From: Bacteroidota bacterium
Lineage (GTDB): Bacteria; Bacteroidota; Bacteroidia; Chitinophagales; Chitinophagaceae
Reading direction: 5' to 3'
Assembly (NCBI GenBank): GCA_020161535.1
Contig: JAIUNW010000002.1
Span: 248,001-312,000 of the forward strand
DNA: 64,000 bases
Shown: piece by piece, positions 51,511-60,288 of the stretch
Position numbering within the stretch: the first letter of the stretch is position 1
Layout: each line of letters begins with the position of its first letter
Program-made: the position numbers and the translations under genes
Notes under the pieces: generated by a model
Told to the model about the DNA's origin: nothing
Database searches by the model: none
The model's input: the letters and a program-made list of their open reading frames with translations, nothing else

Positions 51511-53934
51511 TTACTTGCGGATTTCGGCGCCCAACTCATTTTCCAGCGAATGCATGATCTTTTGCATCATGCCATCGATGTCTTTGTCGGTCATCGTTTT
51601 TTCTTCGTCGAGGAAAGTAAAGCTGACGGCCACTGATTTTTTTCCCGCTCCTAATTTATCACTTTCAAACAGATCGAAGAGCGAAAGCTTTTTCAGGCGC
51701 TGGATGGCGATCTTTTTAACCGTGGCTTCAATGCTGCCATAAGCCAGTTCTTTGTTCACCAGCAGGGCCAAATCGCGCTGCACGGGCTGTTGTTTGGGCA
51801 ACTCGCGGAAGCTGATTTTGTTGCGGTCGGCGATTTCCAGCACCAGGCGCCAATCGAGCTCGGCATACCAAACGGGTTGTTTGATGTCGAAGGTAGCGGC
51901 CCGTTGGGCAGAAACCAATCCGGCGAAGCCGATCAATTCCTTACCGGCATTGATCTGCACGGCCTGGCTGATGCCGGCTGCCTCCCCTGCGGTGAAACTG
52001 AGCCTGCCCAGGCCCGCAGCGGCGGCGAGCTTTTCGAGCGTGCCTTTGAGAACGAAGAAATCGGCGGCAATGGCCTTGCTGCGCCAGTCGGCCAGCCGGT
52101 ATTCACCGGTCAGGTACAAACAGAACTTGGGTTCTTCCAGGTACTTGCCCACTGCCTGGCTGTGATAGGTTTTGCCCCACTCGAAAAACTGCAGGTTGTT
52201 GTTGCGGCGATTCAGGTTGTGTGCGATCACGGCCAGCCCGGTTTCAAGCATGGCTGGGCGAAGCACATTGAGTTCTACGCTCAGGTTGTTGAGCATTTTA
52301 ACCGCGGTCGACAATTGCTCTTCGGTGTACCAGGCGGCATTGCTGATGGAATTGGTCAGTATTTCGCGGAAACCGGCACCGGCGAGGTAGTTGGCGAATT
52401 TATCGCGCAGGCGGCCGTCGGGGTCTTTTTCTACCGCGGGACTAATATTAATATTCGTCGGGATGTCGACATTGTCGAGTCCGTCGATGCGTAATATCTC
52501 TTCCACAATATCAGCCGGCAGCGAAATATCGGGCTTACTAAAGGGCACGGCTAACCGAAGTTCATCAATGCCGTCTTTGATCACTTCGAACCCCAGGCTT
52601 TCCAGAATTTTCTTAACGGTATCGGGGTGATAATTTTTGCCGCTGAGTTTTTTGAGGTAGTGGTATTTAAGCGCCACTTCTTTTTTGTTTTCGGCATCGG
52701 GATAGATATCAACGATGTCGGAACTGATGGTGCCACCTGCGAGTTCGGCCATGAGCAAAGCAGCCCGTTTGAGAACCTGCACGGTTTGTGAAATATCTGT
52801 GCCTTTCTCAAAACGACTGGCGGCATCGGTGCGCAAGCCCTGGCGAAAAGAAGTGCGGCGGATGACGGTCGGCGCGAACCAGGCGCTCTCGAGGAAAATT
52901 CGGTTGGTCTTGGCCGTTACCCCCGAATGAGCACCGCCAAATACACCCGCAATACACATGCCTTCGTTGGCATTGCAGATCATCAGGTCGTCGGCAGCAA
53001 GCGTGCGTTCTTTGTCGTCGAGCGTGGTGAACTTGCTGCCCGCGGGCAGGTTTTTGGCGATGACTTCCTGACCGGTGATGGCATCGTAATCGTAGGCATG
53101 TAAGGGCTGACCGGTTTCGTGCAACACGAAATTGGTGATGTCGACAATATTGTTGATGGGTCGCAGGCCAATGGATAGCAGCCGGTCTTTCAACCATTGC
53201 GGCGAAGGGCCGACAGTGATGTTGTTGAGGGTAACGCCACTGAAGCGGCGACAAGCCGTTTTGTTTTCAATCTTGATGCTGATGGGCAGGGAATGGTCCT
53301 GCACTTTGAAACCATTCACCGACGGTGTTTTAACCCGGGCGTCTTTTTTGTCGTGGTGCGTAAGGTAGGCACAAACATCACGGGCCACACCCAGGTGGCT
53401 CATGGCATCCATGCGGTTGGGGGTGAGGCCGATTTCGTAGATATGGTCGCGATAGGGTTTGAAATGCTGGGCGGCTGGCGTACCGGGTTTGAGATCGGCA
53501 GGCAGTACCATAATGCCGGCGTGGCTTTCACCGAGACCGATTTCATCTTCGGCGCAGATCATGCCCTGGCTTTCTTCGCCCCTGATTTTCGCCAGCTTCA
53601 TGGTGATGGGCTCCCCTTTCAACGGATGAATGGTGGTGCCGATGGTCGCTACCACTACTTTCTGGCCAACAGCCACATTGGGCGCGCCACAAACGATTTT
53701 AAGCAGTTCTGGCTGACCGATATTGACCGTGGTTAAGCGAAGTTTATCGGCATTGGGGTGTTGCTCAACCGTGCGTACTTCACCGATCAGTAAGCCGGCC
53801 AGGCTGCCCGGTACAGTTTCAAATAATTCCATCGATTCTACTTCCAAACCGATGGAAGTAAGTATGCGGCTCAATCTTTCGGGATCGGGCTGGATGGGCA
53901 AATAGTCAAGAAGCCAGTTATAAGAGATTGTCAT
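51511..53934 (-). CDS. pheT: Phenylalanyl-tRNA synthetase beta subunit
   Basis: An 807-residue subunit of the alpha2beta2 enzyme. In order it has the N-terminal tRNA-binding domain (VEQHPNADKLRLTTVNIG), the B3/B4 editing region (RRFSGVTLNNITVGPSPQWL), B5 (KKLSGKNYHPDTVKKILESL), the catalytic-like core (GREILTNSISNAAWY-like FREILTNSISNA) and the C-terminal anticodon-binding domain (KQQPVQRDLALLVNKEL). ATG 53934 (MTISYNWLLDYLP) matches the family; the frame extension to 54147 is not coding. pheS is elsewhere. It leads the operon with zapA and rny. Confidence 0.97.
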   Translation of the reverse strand: MTISYNWLLDYLPIQPDPERLSRILTSIGLEVESMELFETVPGSLAGLLIGEVRTVEQHPNADKLRLTTVNIGQPELLKIVCGAPNVAVGQKVVVATIGTTIHPLKGEPITMKLAKIRGEESQGMICAEDEIGLGESHAGIMVLPADLKPGTPAAQHFKPYRDHIYEIGLTPNRMDAMSHLGVARDVCAYLTHHDKKDARVKTPSVNGFKVQDHSLPISIKIENKTACRRFSGVTLNNITVGPSPQWLKDRLLSIGLRPINNIVDITNFVLHETGQPLHAYDYDAITGQEVIAKNLPAGSKFTTLDDKERTLAADDLMICNANEGMCIAGVFGGAHSGVTAKTNRIFLESAWFAPTVIRRTSFRQGLRTDAASRFEKGTDISQTVQVLKRAALLMAELAGGTISSDIVDIYPDAENKKEVALKYHYLKKLSGKNYHPDTVKKILESLGFEVIKDGIDELRLAVPFSKPDISLPADIVEEILRIDGLDNVDIPTNINISPAVEKDPDGRLRDKFANYLAGAGFREILTNSISNAAWYTEEQLSTAVKMLNNLSVELNVLRPAMLETGLAVIAHNLNRRNNNLQFFEWGKTYHSQAVGKYLEEPKFCLYLTGEYRLADWRSKAIAADFFVLKGTLEKLAAAAGLGRLSFTAGEAAGISQAVQINAGKELIGFAGLVSAQRAATFDIKQPVWYAELDWRLVLEIADRNKISFRELPKQQPVQRDLALLVNKELAYGSIEATVKKIAIQRLKKLSLFDLFESDKLGAGKKSVAVSFTFLDEEKTMTDKDIDGMMQKIMHSLENELGAEIRK

Positions 53935-54508
53935 GTAAGCATTTATGATCGGGTAAACGATAAGGGATGCAAATATACTAAAAGGGCGGGGGGTAAACAG
54001 GGCGAGCAGCAGGAAAGAAAAGGCCGGCGTGAAACAGGCATGAAACCGGGCTTTGCGACAAAACGGGCTTTTAACGGTGTGGCACAAACGATGGGTAAAC
54101 CCTGCCTGGTGGCTGGTTTGGGCCAGCGGCGGTGAACGAGCCATCACGGGAAACCCTGATGGGGATTGATTTTCCCGCCTGTTTACCTACCGTGTTTTCA
54201 CCCTTTTTTCGCTGAAACGCCATATTGGTGGTAGTTGTTCTCCACCAAAAAACCGGGGCTAAATCTTTCTGCACAACCCTGTGTGTATTTCTCGGCTCGA
54301 TAGCAGGAAAACTTTTTTAAATTGTGGATATGCCCTTGGTTTTTGTGGAAAAGCCCGGCAATTTTGTGCATTGGGTAGGGAATTACTTTGGCATAACTAA
54401 ACGGCGGTGAAAATTTTTTGATCGAATAGGGCGGGTATATATTCGCCTTCCGACCTCCAGTTGTTAACAGTTTTTTTACGATTTCTTCATGATCGGGTAA
54501 TAATAGAA
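53935..54508. other. 574-base gap between divergent pheT and dnaB
   Basis: It holds both promoters. I see no convincing gene. The 67-codon minus ORF at 54071-54274 has no recognisable features. In the dnaB-proximal part there are AT-rich stretches and two near-matches to the DnaA box, TGTGGATAT at 54323 and TGTGGAAAA at 54344, each one base off TGTGGATAA. Confidence 0.5.
54363..54390 (+). promoter_or_regulatory. Bacteroidota-type promoter of dnaB
   Basis: TTTG (54363-54366), 17 bases, then TACTTTG (54384-54390). The ATG is at 54509, giving a leader of roughly 110 bases. Confidence 0.45.
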
Positions 54509-56056
54509 ATGGACTTAACGAATATCAATAAAGACAGGAAAAACCGGCGCAAGTCTTCTTTGGATCTCAGCACGATGGTATATGGGAAAGTTCCTCCCCA
54601 GGCCAAGGACCTGGAAGAGGCGGTTTTGGGCGCCATCATGTTGGAAAAAGGGGCATTTGATGCGGTGATTGAAATCCTGAAACCGGAATGTTTTTACCTG
54701 GATGCGAACCAGCGTATTTTCCGCAGCATGCAGGCCTTGTCGCAGAAAAGCCAGCCAATTGATATCCTCACGGTGGTGGAAGAGTTGCGCAAGCGCGAAG
54801 AGTTGGAGATGGTGGGTGGTCCCTATTATGTAACCCGGCTTACTAATACCGTGGTGTCATCGGCCAATATTGAAGCGCATTCCCGGATCATTTTGCAGAA
54901 GTTCATCCAGCGCGAGCTGATCCGCATCAGCGGGGAAACCATCAGCGATGCGTATGAAGATTCGACCGATGTGTTCGATTTGCTGGATGCGGCCGAGAGC
55001 AAGTTGTTTGAGATTACCAATAACCACTTACGGAAAGACTATAATGCCATTGATTCGGTGTTGGTGCAGGCGGTGCAGCGCATTGAAGATTTGCGCAACC
55101 AAACCGAAGACATTTCGGGCGTGCCTTCGGGATTCCCGAGCATTGATAAAGTCACTTTTGGCTGGCAGAAAACCGACCTGATTATTTTGGCCGCCAGACC
55201 GGCCGTGGGTAAAACCGCTTTTGCCCTCAACCTGGCGCGGAATGCGGCCCTGCATCCCACCAAACCCGCTGCAGTGGCGGTGTTCAGCCTGGAGATGAGC
55301 GCTGGCCAATTGGTACAGCGTATCCTCAGTGCAGAGAGTGAGATTTGGTTGGAAAAGATCAACCGGGGCAAGCTGGAAGAATATGAAATGAAGCAGTTGT
55401 ATGCCAAGGGCATTCAGCGCTTATCAGAAGCCAAGATCTTTATTGATGATACCGCGGCGCTGAATATTTTCGAACTGCGGGCCAAGTGCCGGCGATTGAA
55501 AAACAAACACAACCTCGGCCTGATCATCATCGATTACCTGCAGTTGATGAGTGGTGCCGGTGGCAATACCAACCGCGAACAGGAGATCTCACAGATATCG
55601 CGTTCGTTGAAGCAACTGGCCAAAGAATTGGAAGTGCCGATCATTGCGTTGTCGCAGTTGAGCCGTGCGGTAGAAACGCGGAAAGAGGGCAATAAAATGC
55701 CGCAGTTGAGTGACCTGCGCGAATCGGGTGCCATTGAACAGGATGCAGATATGGTCATGTTTATTTACCGGCCCGAATACTACGATGTAAATGCAAATGA
55801 AAACGGTGAGAGCACCAAGGGTGAAACCCATGTGCGTATTGCCAAGCACCGGAATGGTTCGCTCGAAACCATCAAGCTGCGTGCCTTGTTGCATATCCAG
55901 AAATTTATCGACGAAGGTGTGGAGGGCGGTGACAGCCAGCCCTCGCCCTGGAAGCCGATTGGCAATGGGGGGGCAGGCGGCGGCGAGAGTCCCTATCGCC
56001 AAATCAGCAGTCGCATGAACGACAGTTCTTTTAACGACGACGAGACGCCTTTTTAA
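54509..56056 (+). CDS. dnaB: Replicative DNA helicase DnaB
   Basis: A 515-residue hexameric replication-fork helicase. The N-terminal DnaG-interacting domain has PPQAKDLEEAVLGAIMLEKG and EVLRKREELEMVGGPYYVTR-like residues. The RecA-like motor has Walker A LAARPAVGKTAFALN, FSLEMSAGQLVQRI, Walker B IIIDYLQLM, and the arginine-finger region SDLRESGAIEQDADMVMFI. A Gly-rich tail follows. No intein is present. It overlaps rsmE (TAATG). Confidence 0.97.
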   Translation: MDLTNINKDRKNRRKSSLDLSTMVYGKVPPQAKDLEEAVLGAIMLEKGAFDAVIEILKPECFYLDANQRIFRSMQALSQKSQPIDILTVVEELRKREELEMVGGPYYVTRLTNTVVSSANIEAHSRIILQKFIQRELIRISGETISDAYEDSTDVFDLLDAAESKLFEITNNHLRKDYNAIDSVLVQAVQRIEDLRNQTEDISGVPSGFPSIDKVTFGWQKTDLIILAARPAVGKTAFALNLARNAALHPTKPAAVAVFSLEMSAGQLVQRILSAESEIWLEKINRGKLEEYEMKQLYAKGIQRLSEAKIFIDDTAALNIFELRAKCRRLKNKHNLGLIIIDYLQLMSGAGGNTNREQEISQISRSLKQLAKELEVPIIALSQLSRAVETRKEGNKMPQLSDLRESGAIEQDADMVMFIYRPEYYDVNANENGESTKGETHVRIAKHRNGSLETIKLRALLHIQKFIDEGVEGGDSQPSPWKPIGNGGAGGGESPYRQISSRMNDSSFNDDETPF

Positions 56057-56751
56057 TGGCCCTGCCTTTTTTTTATGTAGCCGCGGTGAATGGCAGCACG
56101 TCGGTGCTGGACGAAGCCAGTTCACGCCACGTAGTGGCGGTGTTGCGCATGCAAGCGGGTGAACAAATCCACCTGACCGATGGTCGCGGCCACCTCTATA
56201 CCGCGGTTATTACCGACGCGCACAAAAAACACTGTGCGGTAGAAATCAGCAACAGCGTTTATACGGAACCGTTAGCCAACCCGGTTTCTATGGCCATATC
56301 GCCGCTGAAGAATGCTGCGCGATTGGAATGGTTTCTGGAAAAAGCCACAGAAATAGGCGTTCGATCGATACAGCTTATCCAGTGCCGGCGCACCGAGAAG
56401 CAGCAGGTGCGGCTCGACCGGTTGCAGCAGATCCTGGTGAGTGCCTTGCTGCAAAGCCAACAGGTTTGGTTGCCCGAGCTCCAGGGGCCGCTGCCTTTTA
56501 AAGAGGCCTTGTTGTCGGTGGCCGATCAACGGTTTATTGCGCATTGCCTGGATACCGACCGGGTGTCGCTGCGTACCGCCGTGCAGCGGGCGGGAAGCAA
56601 ACTATTGCTGATTGGGCCGGAAGGCGATTTTACCCCCGAAGAGATAGCCGCCGCGCTGGCGGCAGGTTTCCAGGCGGTAACGCTGGGGGAAACGCGGTTA
56701 AGAACGGAAACCGCCGCGTTGGTGGGAGCGAGTTTGTTAAGGGTGTTTTAG
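56056..56751 (+). CDS. rsmE: 16S rRNA (uracil-1498-N3)-methyltransferase RsmE
   Basis: A 231-residue SPOUT methyltransferase that makes m3U1498 in the 30S decoding region. The N-terminal PUA-like part has SRHVVAVLRMQAGEQIHLTD. The knotted C-terminal part has EWFLEKATEIGVRSIQLIQC, LIGPEGDFTPEEIAAAL and VTLGETRLRTETAALVG. Its ATG overlaps the dnaB stop, so the two are translationally coupled. Confidence 0.96.
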   Translation: MALPFFYVAAVNGSTSVLDEASSRHVVAVLRMQAGEQIHLTDGRGHLYTAVITDAHKKHCAVEISNSVYTEPLANPVSMAISPLKNAARLEWFLEKATEIGVRSIQLIQCRRTEKQQVRLDRLQQILVSALLQSQQVWLPELQGPLPFKEALLSVADQRFIAHCLDTDRVSLRTAVQRAGSKLLLIGPEGDFTPEEIAAALAAGFQAVTLGETRLRTETAALVGASLLRVF

Positions 56752-57119
56752 GTGGAAAGTATGGGAACCGCCAAAGCTGGTGTCGTTAAAAAATGCTGGC
56801 TTATAAGAGATATTTAAAATTGAATTTTGGCAGCAAAAAAATATTTTCAAAAAATCGAATTCTTCTGTTAAACGGAAAATTTAATTTTAAACCTTGTCTT
56901 TTTATGGAATTTGTTTATCAGTCATTTCTATGCTTGCTTTTTTTGCGAGTAAGTTCCAAATTAAATTATCATTTTCTTTAAGTGCTTCTATTTATCAGAT
57001 GTTGCTAGCGCCGTTATCGAAGGTTCGCAATATAATGACAAGAAGAGTAGCAAAAGATCCAAATGGAAATCATATAAGACAATACATTGTGTTATATGAT
57101 AAAATCGCCTACATATCTT
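56752..57119. other. AT-rich gap upstream of the YwqK-like gene
   Basis: This 368-base stretch is markedly richer in A and T than its neighbours. The short open frames at 56793-56981 and 56894-57166 look random (Phe/Leu/Lys-rich, no motif). I see no RNA gene or terminator. Confidence 0.4.
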
Positions 57120-58262
57120 ATGAAGTCAATTTTAGTTTGCTTATTTCTGTTGCTATGTCACGTTGATTCATTTTCGCAACCTAGTCTGCGAGATAATTTT
57201 AGAATTGGTGAATTTGTTGAAATTTTCGGTAGAGATAGTATAAAAGTTTATTTCACCTGCCCCGGAACCGTCGTTGACAGCAGCCACGCTACATATTATA
57301 GGCTCGGAAAAATGGACACTGCAATTATTAATGTTACAGGTGACTTTCATGATTACTATAAAACCGGCGAACTATATTTAAAAGCCACAATGACCAACAA
57401 CAACCTTGAAGGAGAAGCTCGGTACTTTTACCAAAATGGCGCAGTAAAGGAAGAAGGGACGTATAAAAATAATAAAAGGACCGGCAAATGGACCTATTAT
57501 TACCCGAACGGGCGCGTACATAAAGTATATGATTTTGCAGGCCAAGAGCCATTGATAATGGAGGTTTATAACTCATCTGGAAAGGCCACTGTCATGAATG
57601 GCAAAGGTAAGTTTTCAACAATCTTTAATGTAGGTAATCAATGTACTGAATATGAAATCTATGGGAACGTTTTGAATGGTAAAAAACATGGTAAGTGGAC
57701 TTGGCTAAATGCGCGGGAACATGAAAGGTGGACGATAGAAGCAGGTCGAAAATATGGACAACAGGCATATAATCATTTGCAGAGGAACTATATTCTTGCA
57801 GTTGAAACGTTTGATGAGGGGAAATATGTTAAAGGCGAAATGACAGATCCACAAATCAAGTTTAATATCATTTATGCCAATGAAAACCTCCGTCTTACAG
57901 AAAACTTCTTTAATGTATATGGTCAAGTAAACATGCTAAGTTATGCCGGGACAAGTTTGTACGGGGTTTTTTATCCAGAATTGCAACGTAAGCTTTTAAC
58001 GTATAATGATTCTGTTGAAAATCAGTGGTTGGTAGTTGGTGTTTCTATTTCCAATATGAGCAAAATCAAATCCATCAATGTGGCTTCATCCATCAATGAC
58101 CAAAAGCTTGAGTATTTTGTTTTGCAATTGTTGGCGAAAATGACAGACTGGCGGGCTATGGTAAATAACTCAAAAAAAGTTGACTCGGATTTATTCTTTA
58201 CGATACTGGTAAACGACAATCAAATGATTATACCAGCGGACTATATCCATAGTCATCGATGA
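57120..58262 (+). CDS. Exported YwqK/MORN-repeat protein with TonB-C-like end
   Basis: A 380-residue protein with a signal peptide (KSILVCLFLLLCHVDSFSQ). Residues about 75-210 have MORN/YwqK-type repeats (YYKTGELYLKATMTNNNLEG, YFYQNGAVKEEGTYKNNKRT, GKWTYYYPNGRVHKVYDF, NGKKHGKWTWLN). The last 90 residues (WLVVGVSISNMSKIKSINVA ... LLAKMTDWRAMVNN) resemble the C-terminal domain of TonB-like proteins, a combination seen in Bacteroidota. The gene is distinctly AT-rich, unlike the GC-balanced genes on both sides, suggesting recent acquisition. The annotation of such proteins as antitoxins is historical; no toxin is adjacent. Confidence 0.8.
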   Translation: MKSILVCLFLLLCHVDSFSQPSLRDNFRIGEFVEIFGRDSIKVYFTCPGTVVDSSHATYYRLGKMDTAIINVTGDFHDYYKTGELYLKATMTNNNLEGEARYFYQNGAVKEEGTYKNNKRTGKWTYYYPNGRVHKVYDFAGQEPLIMEVYNSSGKATVMNGKGKFSTIFNVGNQCTEYEIYGNVLNGKKHGKWTWLNAREHERWTIEAGRKYGQQAYNHLQRNYILAVETFDEGKYVKGEMTDPQIKFNIIYANENLRLTENFFNVYGQVNMLSYAGTSLYGVFYPELQRKLLTYNDSVENQWLVVGVSISNMSKIKSINVASSINDQKLEYFVLQLLAKMTDWRAMVNNSKKVDSDLFFTILVNDNQMIIPADYIHSHR

Positions 58263-58270
58263 GTCGGTTC

Positions 58271-59080
58271 TCATCGCGCCATATCATCATACCCTTGTTG
58301 ACCCGGCTTGGCCGGCAATTGGGGCTCTCTTAATTGCACCGGGTTGCGTTTGGCGTTTTTGCGCATCACCATATTCAGTAACTCCACCGCAAAAGAGAAA
58401 GCCATACCGAAATAAATATAGTTTTTCAGGTGCAGGTCATGGGCTGCTTCGGCATTCCAACCTTCGATCACCAGACTGAGACCAATCATCACCAAAAAAC
58501 TCAGGGCCAGCATCTTGAGGGTGGGGTGCTGGTGGATAAAGCTGGCGATCTTCGGACTGAATAAAAACATAATGATCATGGCGATCACCACCGCAGCAAT
58601 CATGATCTCTACATGTTTGGCCGTGCCACCCGCCGTAATAATGCTATCAAAGGAAAACACCGCATCGATCACCAGAATTTGCAACATGGCCTGCGAAAGA
58701 CTTAGGCCCTGCTGGTTCTCTGCATTGCTGGTTTCGTCTTCGCCTTCCAGCTTGTGGTGAATTTCCTTGACCGATTTATAAATCAGGAACAGTCCACCCG
58801 CCAACATCACTATGCTGGCCAGATCAAATCCTTTGCCGCTGATACTAAATACCGCCTTGCCTTTCTGCGACATCAGCCAGCTCAGGCCCATCAACATCAA
58901 ACTGCGCATAATGATGCCCGATATCATCCAGAATCGCCTGGCTTTTTTCTGGTCTTTGAGCTGCGGCAACCGATTCATGATGATGCTCACAAAAATCACG
59001 TTGTCGATGCCAAGCACTACCTCCAATATAACGAGTATCAAAAAACTGATGATGCTTTCGCTGGTAAAAAGATGTTCCAT
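58271..59080 (-). CDS. TerC-family integral membrane protein
   Basis: A 269-residue protein with about seven transmembrane helices. It has the TerC opening LILVILEVVLGIDNVIFVSI, then LMLMGLSWLMSQK, ASIVMLAGGLFLIYKSVKEI, and the second conserved acidic helix ILVIDAVFSFDSIITAGG. Conserved intramembrane Asp residues suggest metal ion transport; family members are linked to tellurite resistance and manganese export. Which metal is moved here is unknown. ATG 59080 is chosen over the longer frame to 59185, which overlaps pyrD. Confidence 0.92.
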   Translation of the reverse strand: MEHLFTSESIISFLILVILEVVLGIDNVIFVSIIMNRLPQLKDQKKARRFWMISGIIMRSLMLMGLSWLMSQKGKAVFSISGKGFDLASIVMLAGGLFLIYKSVKEIHHKLEGEDETSNAENQQGLSLSQAMLQILVIDAVFSFDSIITAGGTAKHVEIMIAAVVIAMIIMFLFSPKIASFIHQHPTLKMLALSFLVMIGLSLVIEGWNAEAAHDLHLKNYIYFGMAFSFAVELLNMVMRKNAKRNPVQLREPQLPAKPGQQGYDDMAR

Positions 59081-59103
59081 GGTTGACTTGAAAGATAAGT
59101 AGA

Positions 59104-60171
59104 TTAGGATTGACCCTGTGTGGGTTGCAAGGCATTGCAAATATTGCGCACAATATACGGGCCTTCGTAAATAAAGCCGGTCCACACCTGCACCAGGCTG
59201 GCACCTGCTTCAAATTTCTCCAACGCATCGGCACCGGTAAAAATGCCGCCGCTGGCAATCACCGGAATTTTTCCGGCCGAACGGGTAACTATATACCGTA
59301 GTAAGTCGGTAGATCGTTGCCGCAGCGGCGCCCCGCTGAGCCCGCCGGCACCCATGGCCTCCACTATGGCCGCCGCCGTTTTCAATCCCTCGCGGCTGAT
59401 CGTTGTATTGGCTGCCACCAACCCGGCAAGGGCCGTTTCGGCCGCGAGGTCAATCACATCGTCCACCTGGGTTTGGGTGAGGTCGGGCGCAATTTTCAAC
59501 AACAAGGGTTTGGGATGCGGCTGTTGCCGGTTGATGGTTTGCAGGTGATCGAGAATTTTATGCAGCGCGTCTTTTTCCTGCAGGGCGCGCAGGCCGGGGG
59601 TATTGGGCGAACTCACATTCACCACGAAATAATCCACCTCATCAAACAATTGCCGAAAACAGGTCTCATAGTCTTTCCAGGCATCTTCGTTGGCCGTCAA
59701 CTTGTTCTTGCCAATATTACCGCCCACAATCATGCGCGGCTGACCAGCTACCGGCGCCGGCCGGGAACCTCGCCAACGCGCCAGGCGCTCGCTCACTTTT
59801 TTGACGCCCTCGTTGTTAAAACCCATCCGGTTAACCAGGGCCTGGTCTGCCGGCAGGCGAAACAACCTGGGCTTCTCATTGCCATCCTGCGGCAGCGGCG
59901 TTACCGTGCCGATTTCAACCGAGCCAAAACCAATCATTTCCAACTCGGTGAGCCAATAGGCGTTTTTATCAAATCCCGCTGCCAGCCCCACGGGGTTGCG
60001 AAAGGGCAGGCCAAAAACCGTTGTGTTCAAATCTGTCCGGCTGGCGAAATTGCGCGCCAGCATGTTTTTCATACCTGGGATGGCTGCCGCAACGTGCAGA
60101 CTGTTCATGGAAAAATAGTGAACCGGTTCGGTGGGAAACTGAAAAAGCAGTCGGCGTAAGAAGGAATACAT
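59104..60171 (-). CDS. pyrD: Dihydroorotate dehydrogenase (quinone), class 2
   Basis: A 355-residue FMN enzyme of the inner membrane that oxidises dihydroorotate to orotate with quinone. The N-terminal helical part (YSFLRRLLFQFPTEPVHYFS) is the class 2 membrane-associated extension. FGLPFRNPVGLAAGFDKNAY, the catalytic Ser in VNVSSPNTPGLRALQ, and the FMN-binding GGLSGAPLRQRSTDLLRYI and VIASGGIFTGADALEKFEAG follow. ATG 60171 is used; the TTG three codons earlier is less likely. It lies next to terC. Confidence 0.96.
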   Translation of the reverse strand: MYSFLRRLLFQFPTEPVHYFSMNSLHVAAAIPGMKNMLARNFASRTDLNTTVFGLPFRNPVGLAAGFDKNAYWLTELEMIGFGSVEIGTVTPLPQDGNEKPRLFRLPADQALVNRMGFNNEGVKKVSERLARWRGSRPAPVAGQPRMIVGGNIGKNKLTANEDAWKDYETCFRQLFDEVDYFVVNVSSPNTPGLRALQEKDALHKILDHLQTINRQQPHPKPLLLKIAPDLTQTQVDDVIDLAAETALAGLVAANTTISREGLKTAAAIVEAMGAGGLSGAPLRQRSTDLLRYIVTRSAGKIPVIASGGIFTGADALEKFEAGASLVQVWTGFIYEGPYIVRNICNALQPTQGQS

Positions 60172-60288
60172 TGGCTGCAATTTCGCAAAAAAGTTTTCAC
60201 CAGCCGGATCAAAATGGTAAATTTGGTTTATAAAGTTGCATAAGCAACTATTTTTAATTCTCCTTGCTTTACCTATTAAAAAGAACAG

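Noticed and set aside
54071..54274. 67-codon minus ORF between pheT and dnaB
   Set aside because: Random-looking composition, no motif, and it lies in the divergent promoter region.
56793..57166. Two short ORFs (62 and 90 codons) in the AT-rich gap
   Set aside because: Phe/Leu/Lys-rich with no domain. They overlap each other or the signal-peptide start of the real gene at 57120.
57120..58262. YwqK-like gene as the antitoxin of a toxin-antitoxin pair
   Set aside because: No small toxin gene is adjacent, the protein has a signal peptide, and the family label is historical.
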